From Mya arenaria (lineage: Eukaryota; Mollusca; Bivalvia; Myida; Myidae): DNA of 64,000 nucleotides. The stretch is from the NCBI RefSeq assembly GCF_026914265.1, contig NC_069134.1, positions 65,358,094-65,422,093 of the forward strand, given 5' to 3'. The notes beneath the pieces are model-generated. The model had not been told where the DNA came from and ran no database searches. It saw only the letters and a program-made list of their open reading frames with translations. Position numbers and translations under genes: made by a program. Shown piece after piece: positions 35,066 to 46,859 of the stretch; the first letter of the stretch is position 1, and every line of letters starts with the position of its first letter.

Positions 35066-38000
35066 AGGAGGGGAACATGATTTGTTTATTTCTACCATTT
35101 CTTTACTGGATATATTGTGTAATTGTATTGACAAGTTGTGAACTCATGTTCAATAAAATAACTTTAAATCTTACTAAGGAAACAAATAAGTTGTGTTATG
35201 ATTTGAATTGTTTACTTCCTGACCTCAAGATATGGGCAGATATTCCAGAGGGAAACATAACCCCTTGGAATTAAATTCATCCAAGAGGATAGTCTCTTTT
35301 TATGATATACATCTAATCTTATCTTTATAAAGTTATTGAGGATCTGTTCGTATCAGTATGTGTAAATGGAGGCTTTGATCATTTGTTTTCCGTTGATATA
35401 TACAGATTTATCAGTGAGGTAAAGTTAATATTTTAGCGTTTCGAACAGCGAAATAACATTTTGTTACTTTTTCACTGTTTTGTCATTTTTATCCCTCTCT
35501 TAATTCCAAATCAAACGCCAGCGTACACAGTTCTGTGACACAAATTCAAAAACGTTGTGTCCCAAACGATGCTCCCTCTCATATGATATACGATGCTGAA
35601 ATATAAATGTATACCACTTTAGGTATGAAGTAAACAGAACATTGGTGTTTCAGTGTGAGATCGCCATACAGAGAACAGAAAAAGTGAATATTTAACTCGT
35701 AGCTATGCCATGATACGCCACTCGTAAAATATAACTTTGTGTGCTCACTCTGCGAAATATGTTACGGTTAAACACGGAAACAAACAATTATTGCCTATTT
35801 CATTGACAATATCAATTTTAAACACATGCAAATTAACATTTCATTGATTTTCGGATAGCTGAAAAAAAAATCACTTTGATTTTGTGAAAATTTCCTCAAG
35901 CTAAATAAGATTTTACCTATAAACCAACACACATTAAATGCAGCTATCAGTTTAGATATATTTTTTCTTCAAGTTATTAAGAGTATAAACTAGTAGTGAG
36001 GTTCGAACAAACAACGCAGACCGACCACACATGCATCTTAGTAACTTTTAGCACTAAATTTCGGGGTCGCAATCAAATTGAATAATTTGACAATTATCCG
36101 ATTAATTATCAATGTTTTTTTTTAGTTTTGACACAATCAAAATTATTTGAACAATCCATAACGGAAAGCCATGAAGAACACTTTTTTATAATCATTTTAG
36201 TCATTCGATAAGCTAAAAAAAACCTTGAGAAAGTTCAGTCCGTGGTTGCTGGGCAATAGCCGCCGAGGGGAATAACAGTATGTTGCAACATTGTATTAAA
36301 ATTGAATGTCAATGCCATCTAAATGTCTACATAGTTTTTCATTGATACCATGAATAACAGTGCATGTAATGTGTGGTAAAATTTGAATTCAAAGGCTTGC
36401 GTTCTATGTAACAGTTGATGTTTACTACAAAATTTGGCGGGCGCAGTCCGCTAGCCGAATTAATTGTGTAGGAAAGCAAATAACGTTTTAGTGTTTTGCG
36501 CCAATGCCTCTAGAAAAGTCAAAGTGCAATCACGAGCAGTTCATAGCCCATAGAATAAATCCCATAAATGGCTTAAAGATCATTTAGCGATTTTCGTCAG
36601 AAGCTTTCTAAATAATTCAATCAGAATCCGTCCCGAGACATAAGCGAAAACAAGAATTTTTATGATTTTCAACTGCCGCTATTAACAAAAGGGTTGGTAA
36701 TTCTTCTAATTTGGACAATAAAGACAGATTACATATACATAAGGATATCCTTATAGATACATAAGAGCTACTGCCTTGGAACAGTCAGTGAAACAGGAAT
36801 TTACTTGAGATCCGTCTCACACTTGTCCCAACATTTCTCAAAGAAGTGTCTCAAGACACATGAGAAAGTTAGAAATGTTAAGTGTACGGGGTCCGTATAT
36901 CCATCCCTTACATGTTAAGTGTACGGGGTCCGTGTATCCATCCCGTACACTTTGCGTGTACGGGGTCTAACCATAACCATACGGTACACGTTGCATATAC
37001 GGGATCCGTATATCCATCCCGTTCATGCGAGTTAGAAAAAGACAGTGCTGACACTTATAAATATATTAAGTGCCGCCTTTCAATATAATGACAACATATA
37101 TTAGTTATGCACCCCATTTCTTCGGTCACCCACCGTCTCCTCTGAGACCAGCCGTGAATAAATCCACCCAGGCACAAAAAAAAACACATAAAAGCGTTAC
37201 AATTTCTACAGAACGCGACTCCTGTTACTCTGCAAAACACGGAAAAACGATTATGTCAATGGTTAATGTAATAAATATTGATCATATCATATATGCTGTC
37301 AAATGAAACACCACTCACCACTGTCAATTCTTATTATCTTTTATCATAAAGATGTCGCTTTAATTTCATCAAAGGCTGTTAAAACCCAAAACACATTACA
37401 TTTTCTACAAAACGTGACTCATACTAACACATTCCTTTTTCTCGGCGTAAACACGGAAACATGTTTACAAGTAAATGGTATAAATAATGTTCATATCATA
37501 TATGCTGCCAAATGAAACACCAAATAACCTTACTTGATTACGAAATTTAAAACTATTTTATAACAATGGTGTACTGGAAAGAGTTCATTTCCGTATAGAG
37601 TGTACGGGAATTGTTACTTGTCCGTACACTCAGCGTGTACGAATCATTTACCACCACCGGAGTAAAGTTGATTTAAGTTCAGTGGATGAAGTCTACAGGT
37701 CATTTACCTATTTAGCCGACTGCTGTTCTTCATCGGATCAATATTCATTAAAGGTTAATTGAGGGTTATCATCAGATACTCGGATCACCTGTTTGGTAGT
37801 GTCCCAGTACTTGTGTTATTAATCGGCTCCCAGAAGGGCGGCGACTATATTTGATATTACTCAAGATATTACTCCAACTGAGGGACCAGTTCATAAATTG
37901 TAGAACGATGCTTTCGATATTTTCCACGTTGCACGATTCAATGTGAAGTTCAGTGTGTTTTATAAAAAAATACACTTTAATAGATAATAAAACTTTAAAT

Positions 38001-38172
38001 TATAATAGCCTGATTATTTTTTTTTTTTTTTGTAAATTTTCATACCAACTTCTCCCAAATAGATGAAGGTTACACGGTACTGTTACAATTTACCCTTTAT
38101 GGGTCTAAACCTCCTACGCAGTAGTCTCCCTTGGCGAGCAGCAAAAAAGCGAGTTTTGAAAAATTAACATTA
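35066..38172. other. Spacer between glycosyltransferase copies; short tandem repeats only
   Basis: Includes a 37-39-bp repeat (36881-37030) with GTGTACGGGGTCCGTATATCC and a weak ~215-bp duplication (37180-37300 and 37385-37515, both ending CATATCATATATGCTG). No supportable gene; the 65-codon frame at 35077-35274 has a hydrophobic start but nothing recognisable after it. Confidence 0.45.
36881..37030. repeat. 37-39-bp tandem repeat, four units
   Basis: Units start at 36881, 36918, 36955 and 36994 with AGTGTACGGGGTCCG-type words followed by ATCCATCCC. Related words (GTGTACGGGAATTG, CCGTACACTCAGCGTGTACG) recur at 37600-37640. Confidence 0.8.
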
Positions 38173-39625
38173 AGACCACAACAAATTGATCATTTGTTCG
38201 TCGGATTTGCCGCATCTAAAATAAAAAAACGAAAAAAAAAATGTTTTGCGCCCGCACATATTATTTGGCCGCGCAGATAAATGTTTTGTTTATTTCTGAA
38301 ATTCCCCTATTTGTTGAATTTATTTTACTTAGAATTTAAACCTGCAACGTCGACTTCGCCTTTTTTGAAGGTATTCCCATGCTTTACATTCTTTGCGAGC
38401 AAACTTTCCTCGTGTCAGGACAAAATCAGGTCCGGGTAACCAAAAACCAAAACAGCTGATATTTGTTGACAGTCTTTTTGTTGGGAATATTTTGCATGAC
38501 GCATCGTTGTTATTCACTTCCGGCATTAATTTTCAGTTTTCGTAATGTAAAATACATGTTTTAAGTGAAAATCAGTGTCATAGTCAATGGATTATAGTCG
38601 TCAGTAAACAAAATCGTCGAAGGCAATAATTACTTGTGTGTGTTTTAAGTAATTCATTGTTTTGTACCCAAAATTTAGTGCTAAATAATAACTAAATCAG
38701 ATTTTGAGTGCAAAACTTATATTCAAATACACGGACACACGACTTACAACCATTAAACATGTTTTCCGTGAGTATTTTTTTTAAATTCTAAAATGCATTT
38801 CTCAGTATTCATAATTATACTCATAAGTGTTACAAAACAGATAAAAAAGATTAGTAATAAAGTGGCCTGTTTCTTACCGGCATTGAAGCTATGGAGGCTA
38901 TCATGTTATTCTTTTTCAATGCATGGACCTATAAACCGTAGGTTTGTGGTCAGGGCGGGGTTTACACTTAATATAATGACCAGTGCCACATTTGCAGATT
39001 TGTTTGATACTGCTTCAATTATATTGTCCCACAATTCGATCCACAGTGTCTTTTTAGCGATGTTCTCTGTGTTATTTATATTTTCGATCTTCTGCCATGT
39101 CAAAGTCACTTCAATTTTATCCTGTGCTTCAAGTGGTTCAAATTTAGACCTGACCTATTATTTGGAAATGCTCAAATGATGAATTACTCTTACTAGTCTA
39201 AAATGTTTTTTTGTGATAGTAATTTAGATTAGTACGGAATGAATACAATAGTTGGTCTTCGAATAATTGCACGTTACTGTGAGAATGCTGTCTTTACAAC
39301 ATATCCATATCTACGTTTAAATTGCTGAAGCAATGAAAGTTAATAGTAAAGCACTGGATCTTATTGCCATTTGTTAAATATTGAGACTTTTTTCATGTGA
39401 TACAATCAAAACCTTTTAATTTATAACTAAGAACCTGTTTATGCAATTAAAAAGCATTCCTTGACATAACTGTATGATCAATGTGGTAAGAAATATACTT
39501 TTTTTTCGCTTTGCGCTCGCCTCTGATTTGCCTTAAATTTAAAAAAAAAGTGTTTTTTTTTGCTCGCTCGCTCGTAGGTTGTTTTGGCAAAATCCGTAGA
39601 ACAAATGATTCATTTGTTGTGGCCT
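38173..39625. mobile_element. 1.45-kb element with inverted ends, superfamily unknown
   Basis: Left AGACCACAACAAATTGATCA followed by TTTGTTCGTCGGATTTGCC is mirrored on the right by GGCAAAATCCGTAGAACAAA then TGATTCATTTGTTGTGGCCT. The interior contains a 128-codon plus-strand frame (38793-39179) and a 65-codon minus-strand frame (38526-38329, MPEVNNNDASCKIF start), neither recognised. Target duplication not clear. Alternatively the inverted ends are two separate MITE halves. Confidence 0.5.
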
Positions 39626-40005
39626 AAGCTTCATTGTTTGTTTTAAAAATGTCATTTGAAAGAATGAATTTCAGACATTTCCCTCTTAATGTATATTATT
39701 TTAATCCCCGTTCTATTTACTCATAAGAGTAAAATGTGTTCACAAATGCAAATACAAAATATAAAGCCCAAAATTCACATAACTGGGTTTTCGCATGCCG
39801 GTACAAATAAAAGGTGAATTTCATGCCATTGAAATTCATGTATCAGACCAATGACTCTATTGTTTCCGAAGTAACGTGTGTATATTTTTGGTATAATTTG
39901 TTTGTTTTTTTACCGGAGGATTATCTTCTATGTAAATCAAATGTAGTTTTAAATCACTCGAGTGTAATTCGGATATACTAAGGAGAATTATATTTTTACC
40001 TAAAA

Positions 40006-41386
40006 ATGATAACACGAACTATCAAATTGCGTTTTATTGTGTTTTTATTAACTGCTTTATGTTTCGGTTATGGGCTAATGGCAATTATGCTTCTAAATAA
40101 AGGTAAATTAGTTTATACGCGCAGCTGACAAGCATGTTCGGTGAATTTTTCCATGCTGGAAATATTCGTAGGGCACCCAAGATGCCAGTTAAGTCACGCT
40201 AAACAACGCGCATCGTGTTATTTATTTTATTTTATACATAATGAAATAAATTTGGACATATGAACCGTGCAAAACCGAGTAATTAGTTTTATACAAACAC
40301 TATAACAAAGATAAGATATATATATTCTGAAAACAGTGTTGTTTTAGACTAGCTATTTGACGTCAACATTTTACTAAAATTACTACGCAACATGACGTCA
40401 GTAAAAACGCGCTCGTGAAATGAACAAAACTTTTTGAGTCAATTTTCACCATATGTTTAAACTCACTTTTGTCATCTTCAACAACAATATATTCAAAAGC
40501 AGTTTCCAATAATATTTCAGATAAAGAAGTTATAAGCACAGAGCAAGTCCGGTTGAATAGGAGGAATGCATTAAACAAAACATCATCCGAACTATCTCCG
40601 GAGTTATTACCAAATATGACGTTTCCATTTTTCGAAGCTGAAATGCATGAAGATTTCCCAACACTAAAGGATGCTACACCGAAGATTCCCCATATTTTAC
40701 ATCAAACATACAAATCGGAAGAAATCCCTACTCACTACGTTCCTATGATTAAGTCCTTCCTCGAGCTACACCCAAATTGGACCTATTATTTCTGGACTGA
40801 GGACTCAGCCAGAAGGCTACTGGCAAAGAAATACCCATACTTTCTACCGATATGGGATGGCTATAAAGATCCCATGAACAGAGCAGATGCTCTAAGATAT
40901 TTTGTACTTTATGAGTACGGCGGTGTTTATACAGACTGTGATGTTAGGTTTTTACGCCCGCTGGACAGAGCTACTAAAGTGTTTTCCGCAATCCTACCCC
41001 TTGAACCGTTTGAACACAGCGTGTTCCGATTGAAGATGCCGTTCCTGACTAACAATGCTATCATGATGAGTCGCCCTAGACACCCATTCTTTAAGCTTTT
41101 GATGGACAGTCTAAAATCTGCGAAAAACAGGAACTGGATGCTGGTCGTTGCAGGGCCTGTTTTTGTCAACCGTGCATTTGTAAAGTACAATAATATAAAT
41201 CAATCCGCACTTAGAATATTCAAAGATAACCCTTCAGTCAACGGATTAGTGCCATACAACCTACAGGAGATATCAAAATACCCAATGACTCATGAAAACC
41301 ATGTCCTTGTTCCGAATACGCACTTTTTTCTAAATACGCTGGCGTATAAATTTGATGACGATGGTGTTATTAGACTGTGTATATAG
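40006..41386 (+). CDS. GT32-like glycosyltransferase, copy 2, with type II membrane anchor exon
   Basis: Exon 1 (40006-40102) encodes MITRTIKLRFIVFLLTALCF and GYGLMAIMLLNKG, a short basic tail plus one hydrophobic segment as in type II Golgi enzymes, and ends G/GTAAAT. Exon 2 runs to the stop at 41386 and carries the same HILHQTYKSEEIP, YEYGGVYTDCDVRF and SRPRHPFF motifs as copy 1. The acceptor used by copy 1 (CACCAG/CAAC) is changed to CAACAAC here; the nearest in-frame acceptors are the NAGNAG pair AAG/CAG/TTT (exon from 40500 or 40503), costing about five residues. With 40500 the protein is ~327 aa. No in-frame ATG lies near the start of exon 2, so this copy depends on splicing. Like copy 1 it stops at RLCI with a further open frame beyond. 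Confidence 0.75.
40393..40400. promoter_or_regulatory. CRE-type palindrome, intron 1 of copy 2
   Basis: TGACGTCA, equivalent to 32754-32761 in copy 1, within a conserved stretch (GTCAACATTTTA ... CATGACGTCAGTAAA). Confidence 0.3.
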
Positions 41387-41666
41387 TGATATTCTTGCAA
41401 ACAAAGCGTTTCAGGTTGATGGCAAAAGCAAGTGTAGACAGAGCGACTTCACAAAACTATGCGTGAATGAATACAGAGCAAATCCTGACATGTGGAAAAG
41501 AGGATGTAATGAACTGAACAGACGAAAATCACGTTCCAAAGAAGAACAGTTTAGATTTACTTTTACGGAACATATGTGGTCTAGTTCGTATTATGAACCA
41601 CAATTTAACATAACTAAGACAGTACAAATAAACACTTTGGTATCTAAGGCTGTTATTTTCAATTAA
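41387..41666 (+). other. Out-of-frame C-terminal continuation of glycosyltransferase copy 2
   Basis: Open in the adjacent frame from YSDILANKAF to a terminal AVIFN. The first ~190 bp are identical to copy 1; the last ~90 bp differ (e.g. YYEPQFN for YYKAQFN), with the frame kept open. Confidence 0.55.
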
Positions 41667-42204
41667 AGTGAAAAAAAATATCATAATACTTCACGTGAGT
41701 TTTCAATGGTACATTAATAAAACCATCAATGTATAATGTAATTCCAATGTTACAATATCTAGTTTTCAATAAACAAAAGTGTATTTGATAATGTTTATCG
41801 AAATCATTGGATACAGATATTGAATATCAACTTCGATACGCACCATGGCTCACAACGAAACCCTAGAGGCTTATGGTTAAAATGAATGGCTGTATTCTAA
41901 ACTCATTCATACACAGTATTTTTATAATTCAATATTGAGGATAAAATAAATTTAAGTTTTGCAACTAGATTACTTCATTGTTCGCCAAACCCTTAACCAC
42001 TTCAACTTTTATAAGTCTTATTGTTTTTTCAACATTTTTAATTTAAAATATTTAATTACATGTGGTGCATACCAATCAATCCTCCTAGCACGTTAAATGT
42101 TTTATAGTGAGCCTGTGAGTGCACAGGTTCTAACTATATATAATATCAAGCGTAATACATACATTTCTTCTTGTCGAACGTTGATGTGACCTTAGCCGTT
42201 TTTA

Positions 42205-42425
42205 TCCATATTAATGCTATTGGGCGAGCGTTAAGGTGATACGGATTGGGTAGAGAGTTACCTCACGGTTAGTTGTCACACTGAAGTTTATGAGTTCGAT
42301 TACCGCGGCCACGGGTACTTTATCATGACCTGTTTAATAGGAAACCAATACTTACATATACCCAGGAAAAGGACTTTGGGAGTTACTTTTTCAGCTTTTC
42401 GACACAATAGCTAAAAGCTAATTAG
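42205..42425 (+). mobile_element. tRNA-derived SINE, diverged
   Basis: Shares the GAGCGTTAAGGTGATACGGATT head, the B-box-like GAGTTCGATTACC and the downstream TACTTT...CCAATACTTACATAT tail with the SINE at 49600-49790. Confidence 0.55.
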
Positions 42426-42829
42426 TATAAACCAAGATTTGGTAGAAATGTTCACCTAAAGAGATTAACAGTATTGATATGAATAACCTTTACCGATTAA
42501 CTTTCGTTTCAACGCAACGTGATACACAATCAACACATATGCACCTTCTGACCCAAGTTCATGCAAATTGGATATGAAATGTGTTCTTTACAAATGCTAC
42601 TGTGTTCCGGCGGACTTGGTCAACATTGATTTTGTTTAAGTTGAATTGTAGATACTGAGATACTTTAGAAGAATGCAAAAAAAAAAATTGTCAAAAAATG
42701 GTAACAGGCCAAATTAAACTCTTTTTTATAATTCCATAGTCTTAAGTTTTACATAATGAACTCCCATTGAATACTCTTTCGTCAACCATTAGGCATATTT
42801 GATGCTGAGCATCATGGCAATGATCGCCA

Positions 42830-43400
42830 GCAGCCGCAGCGTTGTGTTGGTAAAAAATATAGCCATCATATATGGCTTAAGGACCACCCACTAGTGCTTA
42901 TTTAGAAGTAAAATTTAGGACAATCCATGTCTCACTAGTGCAAAAGAGAAGTCAAATTAATGGCATGGAGGGGAATAGATCTGATAACCATGCCATACGG
43001 ACCACTCGGTAATGATTAGAAATATTTGTTATATATATATTATGACGTTTTAAAACTGTCTACAGCTGAAGACGTAAATTAGAATACTTATTTTAACATA
43101 TGCTTTGACTGTCAGGAGTTTTTGCAAATGAACACCTGCTCGTGGATATCCATCATCTTGAAAACATTACCAGAAAAGAAAGACAATCCAGATGTTATCA
43201 ATAAGTTATGATAATATACTATCAATAATTTAAGAAACAAAATATATTTTCAAGATTCTTATCAAAAGTATTTATATACATATATAAAAATATATTAACA
43301 GAAAGTAGAATTCCAAATTGACGAATTACGTCCTAGTTTCGTTTTGAAGTATTTATATATAAAGTTTTACATTGATGTAAATAAACCGAAAGTAGAATTC
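42830..43400. mobile_element. M54 element, copy C (right part only)
   Basis: One to two units of the 54-bp repeat (42880-42960), then the same right-hand sequence as copies B and D (ATATGACGTTTTAAAACTGTC, AAATGAACACCTGCTCG). 43300-43400 contains two copies of GAAAGTAGAATTCCAAAT about 85 bp apart. It ends where a LINE fragment begins. Confidence 0.65.
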
Positions 43401-43407
43401 CAAATCC

Positions 43408-44075
43408 ATGTACTTTGATTTACAACAGGTTAATAGTGTTATTGTTTTTAAAAATATGGTTAAAAACAGATTATCTGACCAATTTATTCAAAATTGGTAT
43501 AGTATTGTTTCAAATTCACCAAAATGTCAAATGTATAAAGTATACAAAAAAGATTTTGGGTTTGAAAGCTATATTGATATACTACCCAAGAATCTTTCAT
43601 TGTATTTGCTTAAATTTAGAATTATGAATCACAAATTTCCTATTGAAGTAGGGCGTGGTCAAAATGTTCAGAGATTTCGTAGAACATGTCATTTGTGTAA
43701 TAGTAATAGTTTAGGTGATGAATTTCATTACTTGTTTGAATGTCAACATTTTTCAGACGATAGAAAGAAAAATATTAAATTGTACTTTTGTCGTAACTCT
43801 AATTGTATTTAGTTAGATCAATAAATGAACAGTAAAAACAAAAAAAAACTTATTAAACTGGCTATATTTTGTAAATCCCTTTTATCTAATGTCAAATAGT
43901 CATTCTCCTTTAAAAACAATACGACTTATTTGTCTTAGTATTTCCTATTATAGGAAACTGTATGTAATATATGTCCACTTTGTTTATATATATATGTTTA
44001 ATTAATTGTTTGTTAAAGCGTTATTGTTCTGATCACATGGTTGTAATAACCCATGATCTAAATAAATCTTGAAAC
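43408..44075 (+). mobile_element. 5'-truncated LINE (non-LTR retrotransposon) fragment
   Basis: A 134-codon frame (43408-43812) ends with the cysteine-histidine motif CHLCNSNSLGDEFHYLFEC followed by a basic stretch, typical of the extreme C-terminus of invertebrate LINE ORF2 proteins. The reverse transcriptase and endonuclease domains are absent. ~260 bp of AT-rich 3' sequence follow, ending near AAATAAATCTTGAAAC. A dead fragment; clade not assignable from this piece. Confidence 0.75.
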
Positions 44076-44605
44076 CTCAGTTTCGCTTTAAAATTTGTTT
44101 CAACCCAGTTTCGCTTGTGTTTCACCCCAGTTTCGCTTTTCTTTTTATTAAAATTCAGGAACTGAAAAAGCATCCAGAAGACAAATTTCTCTTCAAACAA
44201 AAGTATTCAGATTAGAGGGTCGAACCGATAAAAGAGAGAAAATCCGTCTATTGACTAGAAGAAATAAAACATAGATCAGGATAAAGTGTGTATGTATGTA
44301 TTTTATACTACTTCTAGTATGGAATAATAGACTCTTAATTATTTGATATTCCGCGATGAAAGCAATAAATAAAATAGTTATATGAATTACTTTCTACTTC
44401 CGTTACGAAGTATTCAAGATAAGTAACAATGAAGAACCATTATATGTTTCATGTTTTAATGCTGATGTACAGCAACCATAATCGTTGTAAACTTGTGATG
44501 TAAATGGCCGCGAAATATTCTGTCAATCCAAACGGTCATTGTGACATGAATGTGGATCGTTGGGCATTGCAGATGATTATAAAGTTGTATATTTTAGTAA
44601 CGATC

Positions 44606-44815
44606 ATGGGTAATAGTGGAGGAACGAGTGGCGGAGGCGGCCAAGGAAGTGGTGGAGGAGGCGGCGGTGGGAGTGCTGGATCCCAGGGAGGCGGCGGCGG
44701 TGGCGGTGGAGGTGGATGGTTTGGAGGCGGTGGAGGTGGGGGCGGCGCGGCTGGATCAGGCGGAGGTGGTGGCGGTGGCAGTAAGGCAGGAGGCAGTGGT
44801 GGAAGTGCTAGTTAA
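44606..44815 (+). CDS. Small glycine-rich protein, copy 1 (69 aa)
   Basis: Starts MGNSGGTSGGGGQGSGGG, then long glycine runs broken by SAGSQ, WF, AAGS and SKAGGSG, ending SAS. About two thirds glycine, no Cys, low complexity. The start is chosen because the duplicate at 49137-49346 is conserved from this ATG but changes frame just upstream. In copy 1 the frame also stays open upstream from 44504 (with LQMIIKLYILVTIMG, weakly signal-like). AATAAA at 44969-44974 lies ~155 bp after the stop. Most differences from copy 2 are at third positions of this frame, which favours it as the coding frame over an overlapping charged frame. Function unknown; glycine-rich peptides of this size occur in matrix or byssus-like materials, but nothing here proves that. 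Confidence 0.45.
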   Translation: MGNSGGTSGGGGQGSGGGGGGGSAGSQGGGGGGGGGGWFGGGGGGGGAAGSGGGGGGGSKAGGSGGSAS

Positions 44816-45891
44816 CGAAAATTTCGTCTGGGGATCTACATAAGCCCATTATGTCAAAACTTTACATCAGTCTTCTTTTATTAGATTATTCGATTTTAAT
44901 TGTTTGCGAAATACCCATTAAAATGCCATTTTTATGCCATGGACATTGACATGTGTTCAAGATTTTTTAATAAAGCTTGATGTTTTGTTTATTTTTCTGT
45001 GTGATATGCTTGTTTTTAATGATGTAATCCTTGGCCAAAATTTCGGCCTTGCATTGTTCTGCGAAATTCCGTCAAGTCAAAATATTGTTCAATGATTAAA
45101 TATCTTTACATATTTCACTTCACCAAAAAAAAATAATGGTGGCAAAATCGGTTGATGGCGATAAATATTAGAAGGTATAAAATATATAATATTAATCATC
45201 CTTTTGGTAATAATATGGTTATCCTAAAATATCGCGCAGTAACCTTACGGCTTCGAGACAATTTACCCCTTGAGTCAGCAAATGTTTTGTTCTATTGATC
45301 TTGAGTCATGCCGTTGTCGTTAGTTTTGACGCTGACGTTGTCGAAATTAATGACTAGATTCTGTTCTAAAGTCAACAAAAAATCATGCAATATCTCGGCT
45401 CTATTTCCGGCAGATTCCTGCAAAATCAAACAAATATTCTCTCAGTTCTGTGCATATTTAAACCTGCACACTTATAAGATAGTGTATATATCAAAAATTA
45501 AAACGCATTTTTATCGTCCTGATAATAATATGGTCGTTCTAAAAATGTGCTTGCTGTTGCCCGATGCCGGGCGATGAACTCAGTGGGTTACCTCCACTTC
45601 ATGGTGTTGAACTCATGGAGTCAAAAAATGCAAAATGTTAAATGTATGTAAATAAAGCATATTTTACTTTTAACAATATGTTCCGACTAATGCAAATCTG
45701 GCCAGAGGAACTCTTTGAAGAATGTCGATGTCCATATTTACTAAAATGTACGGATTATGTTCAGAATTTAACGACCTGGTAATACAACTTGATGCGTATC
45801 CATTTTCTTTTCAGCATCGTTTGAATTACTAATCTGGAACATTTAAGAAAGTAGGAACACCATTTAATGAAGAACCAATTTATGGTCATTA

Positions 45892-46120
45892 GTTTAAACA
45901 TTATATATTTTACAACGATAAGTTATGATAGCTTATACTAAGTCACTCTCGTAGGCACGATTTTATTGCGCGAGTTGTCTTGTGTTGTGGGGGAGTACCC
46001 GGAGAAAACCCACTTGTCCGGTTTGGTGACCACTTAACAAACTCACATGCGCCGAGACCGGGAATCAAACCCGGGTCGTCTAGGTGAGAAGCGAGTGCGC
46101 TAACCACTACTCTAACCGGA
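45892..46120 (-). mobile_element. tRNA-derived SINE with intact target duplication
   Basis: On the minus strand it begins GTCCGGTTAGAGTAGTGGTT with A box (TAGTGGTTAGCGC) and B box (GGTTTGATTCC), followed by a central GGGTTTTCTCCGGGTACTCC domain and a short tail. Flanked by a 16-bp imperfect duplication, CAATTTATGGTCATTA (45876-45891) and CAATTTACAGTCATTA (46121-46136). M54 copy B lacks the insertion at the same point. Confidence 0.85.
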
Positions 46121-46859
46121 CAATTTACAGTCATTAAAGCTGTAATTTACGTTTGTCTAAAAACACAATTAGGGAAACTTGTTCGTAAGATGCAAAACAT
46201 TCGTGTTATTACGAATTGTAATTGAATCTTGGGAATAAATACGTTTTCTTTACGTTGATAGAATTTAATTAAATGAATAGACAATTTGTTTTGTGGATAT
46301 TAGATTGTCTTAGCGTTCCCCGGAATGAGAGATTGGCCGTCAGTGATGGTTTGGTGAGAGACGATGAGTAACGAGTCACCAGAGAGTGCGAGATAGGAGG
46401 GAAATGTCCAAGCTTCTTAGACTTCCATTCACTAATAATTCATCCGGGATGTCCAAGACCAACACCATTTCAAACATCAGTAAAAAAGCGTATATACTAG
46501 GAATATGACCTTTATAAACCGACTGATTTTCGAACTTAAAAAGTCTTTACCATAATAAGGTCAAGCATCTTATTTTTATTTAGCCAAACTGCTTCCTTGA
46601 ACTTGATTTTATGAAACAAGAAAAATATATATCGTTATTAACACACTGATAAATTCCTTTAAAAGTCTCAAAACTCTTTATAGTGAAAAAACTGAACACG
46701 TACCAAAAATTTAACTTGTGTGCTTAACTTGACTTTGTTATAAGGGATATCAAATTGTTCGATAAATTCTGACCAGGGAAGTAAATGAGAAACTTGTATG
46801 AACAATTCAAGATCTGATTTAATTTAGTCCTGCAAACTGAGAGGTCATTTAGGCCTAAA

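Noticed and set aside
35077-35274. 65-codon frame with hydrophobic start
   Set aside because: No homology, no splice or cleavage context, low-complexity tail; likely chance.
43408-43812. Zinc-finger host protein
   Set aside because: The CxxC...H....C motif, basic tail and 5' truncation fit the end of a LINE ORF2, not a host gene.
44616-44843. Overlapping charged frame starting MEERVAEAAKEV
   Set aside because: Open in both copies only because GGN-rich sequence shifted by one reads as Glu/Val/Ala; differences between copies are mostly silent in the glycine frame and not in this one.
46020-46120. tRNA gene on the minus strand
   Set aside because: A and B boxes are present but the acceptor stem does not close and the SINE central domain follows; a retroposon, not a tRNA.
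45943-46134. 63-codon minus-strand frame
   Set aside because: It is the translation of a tRNA-derived SINE with a clear target duplication.
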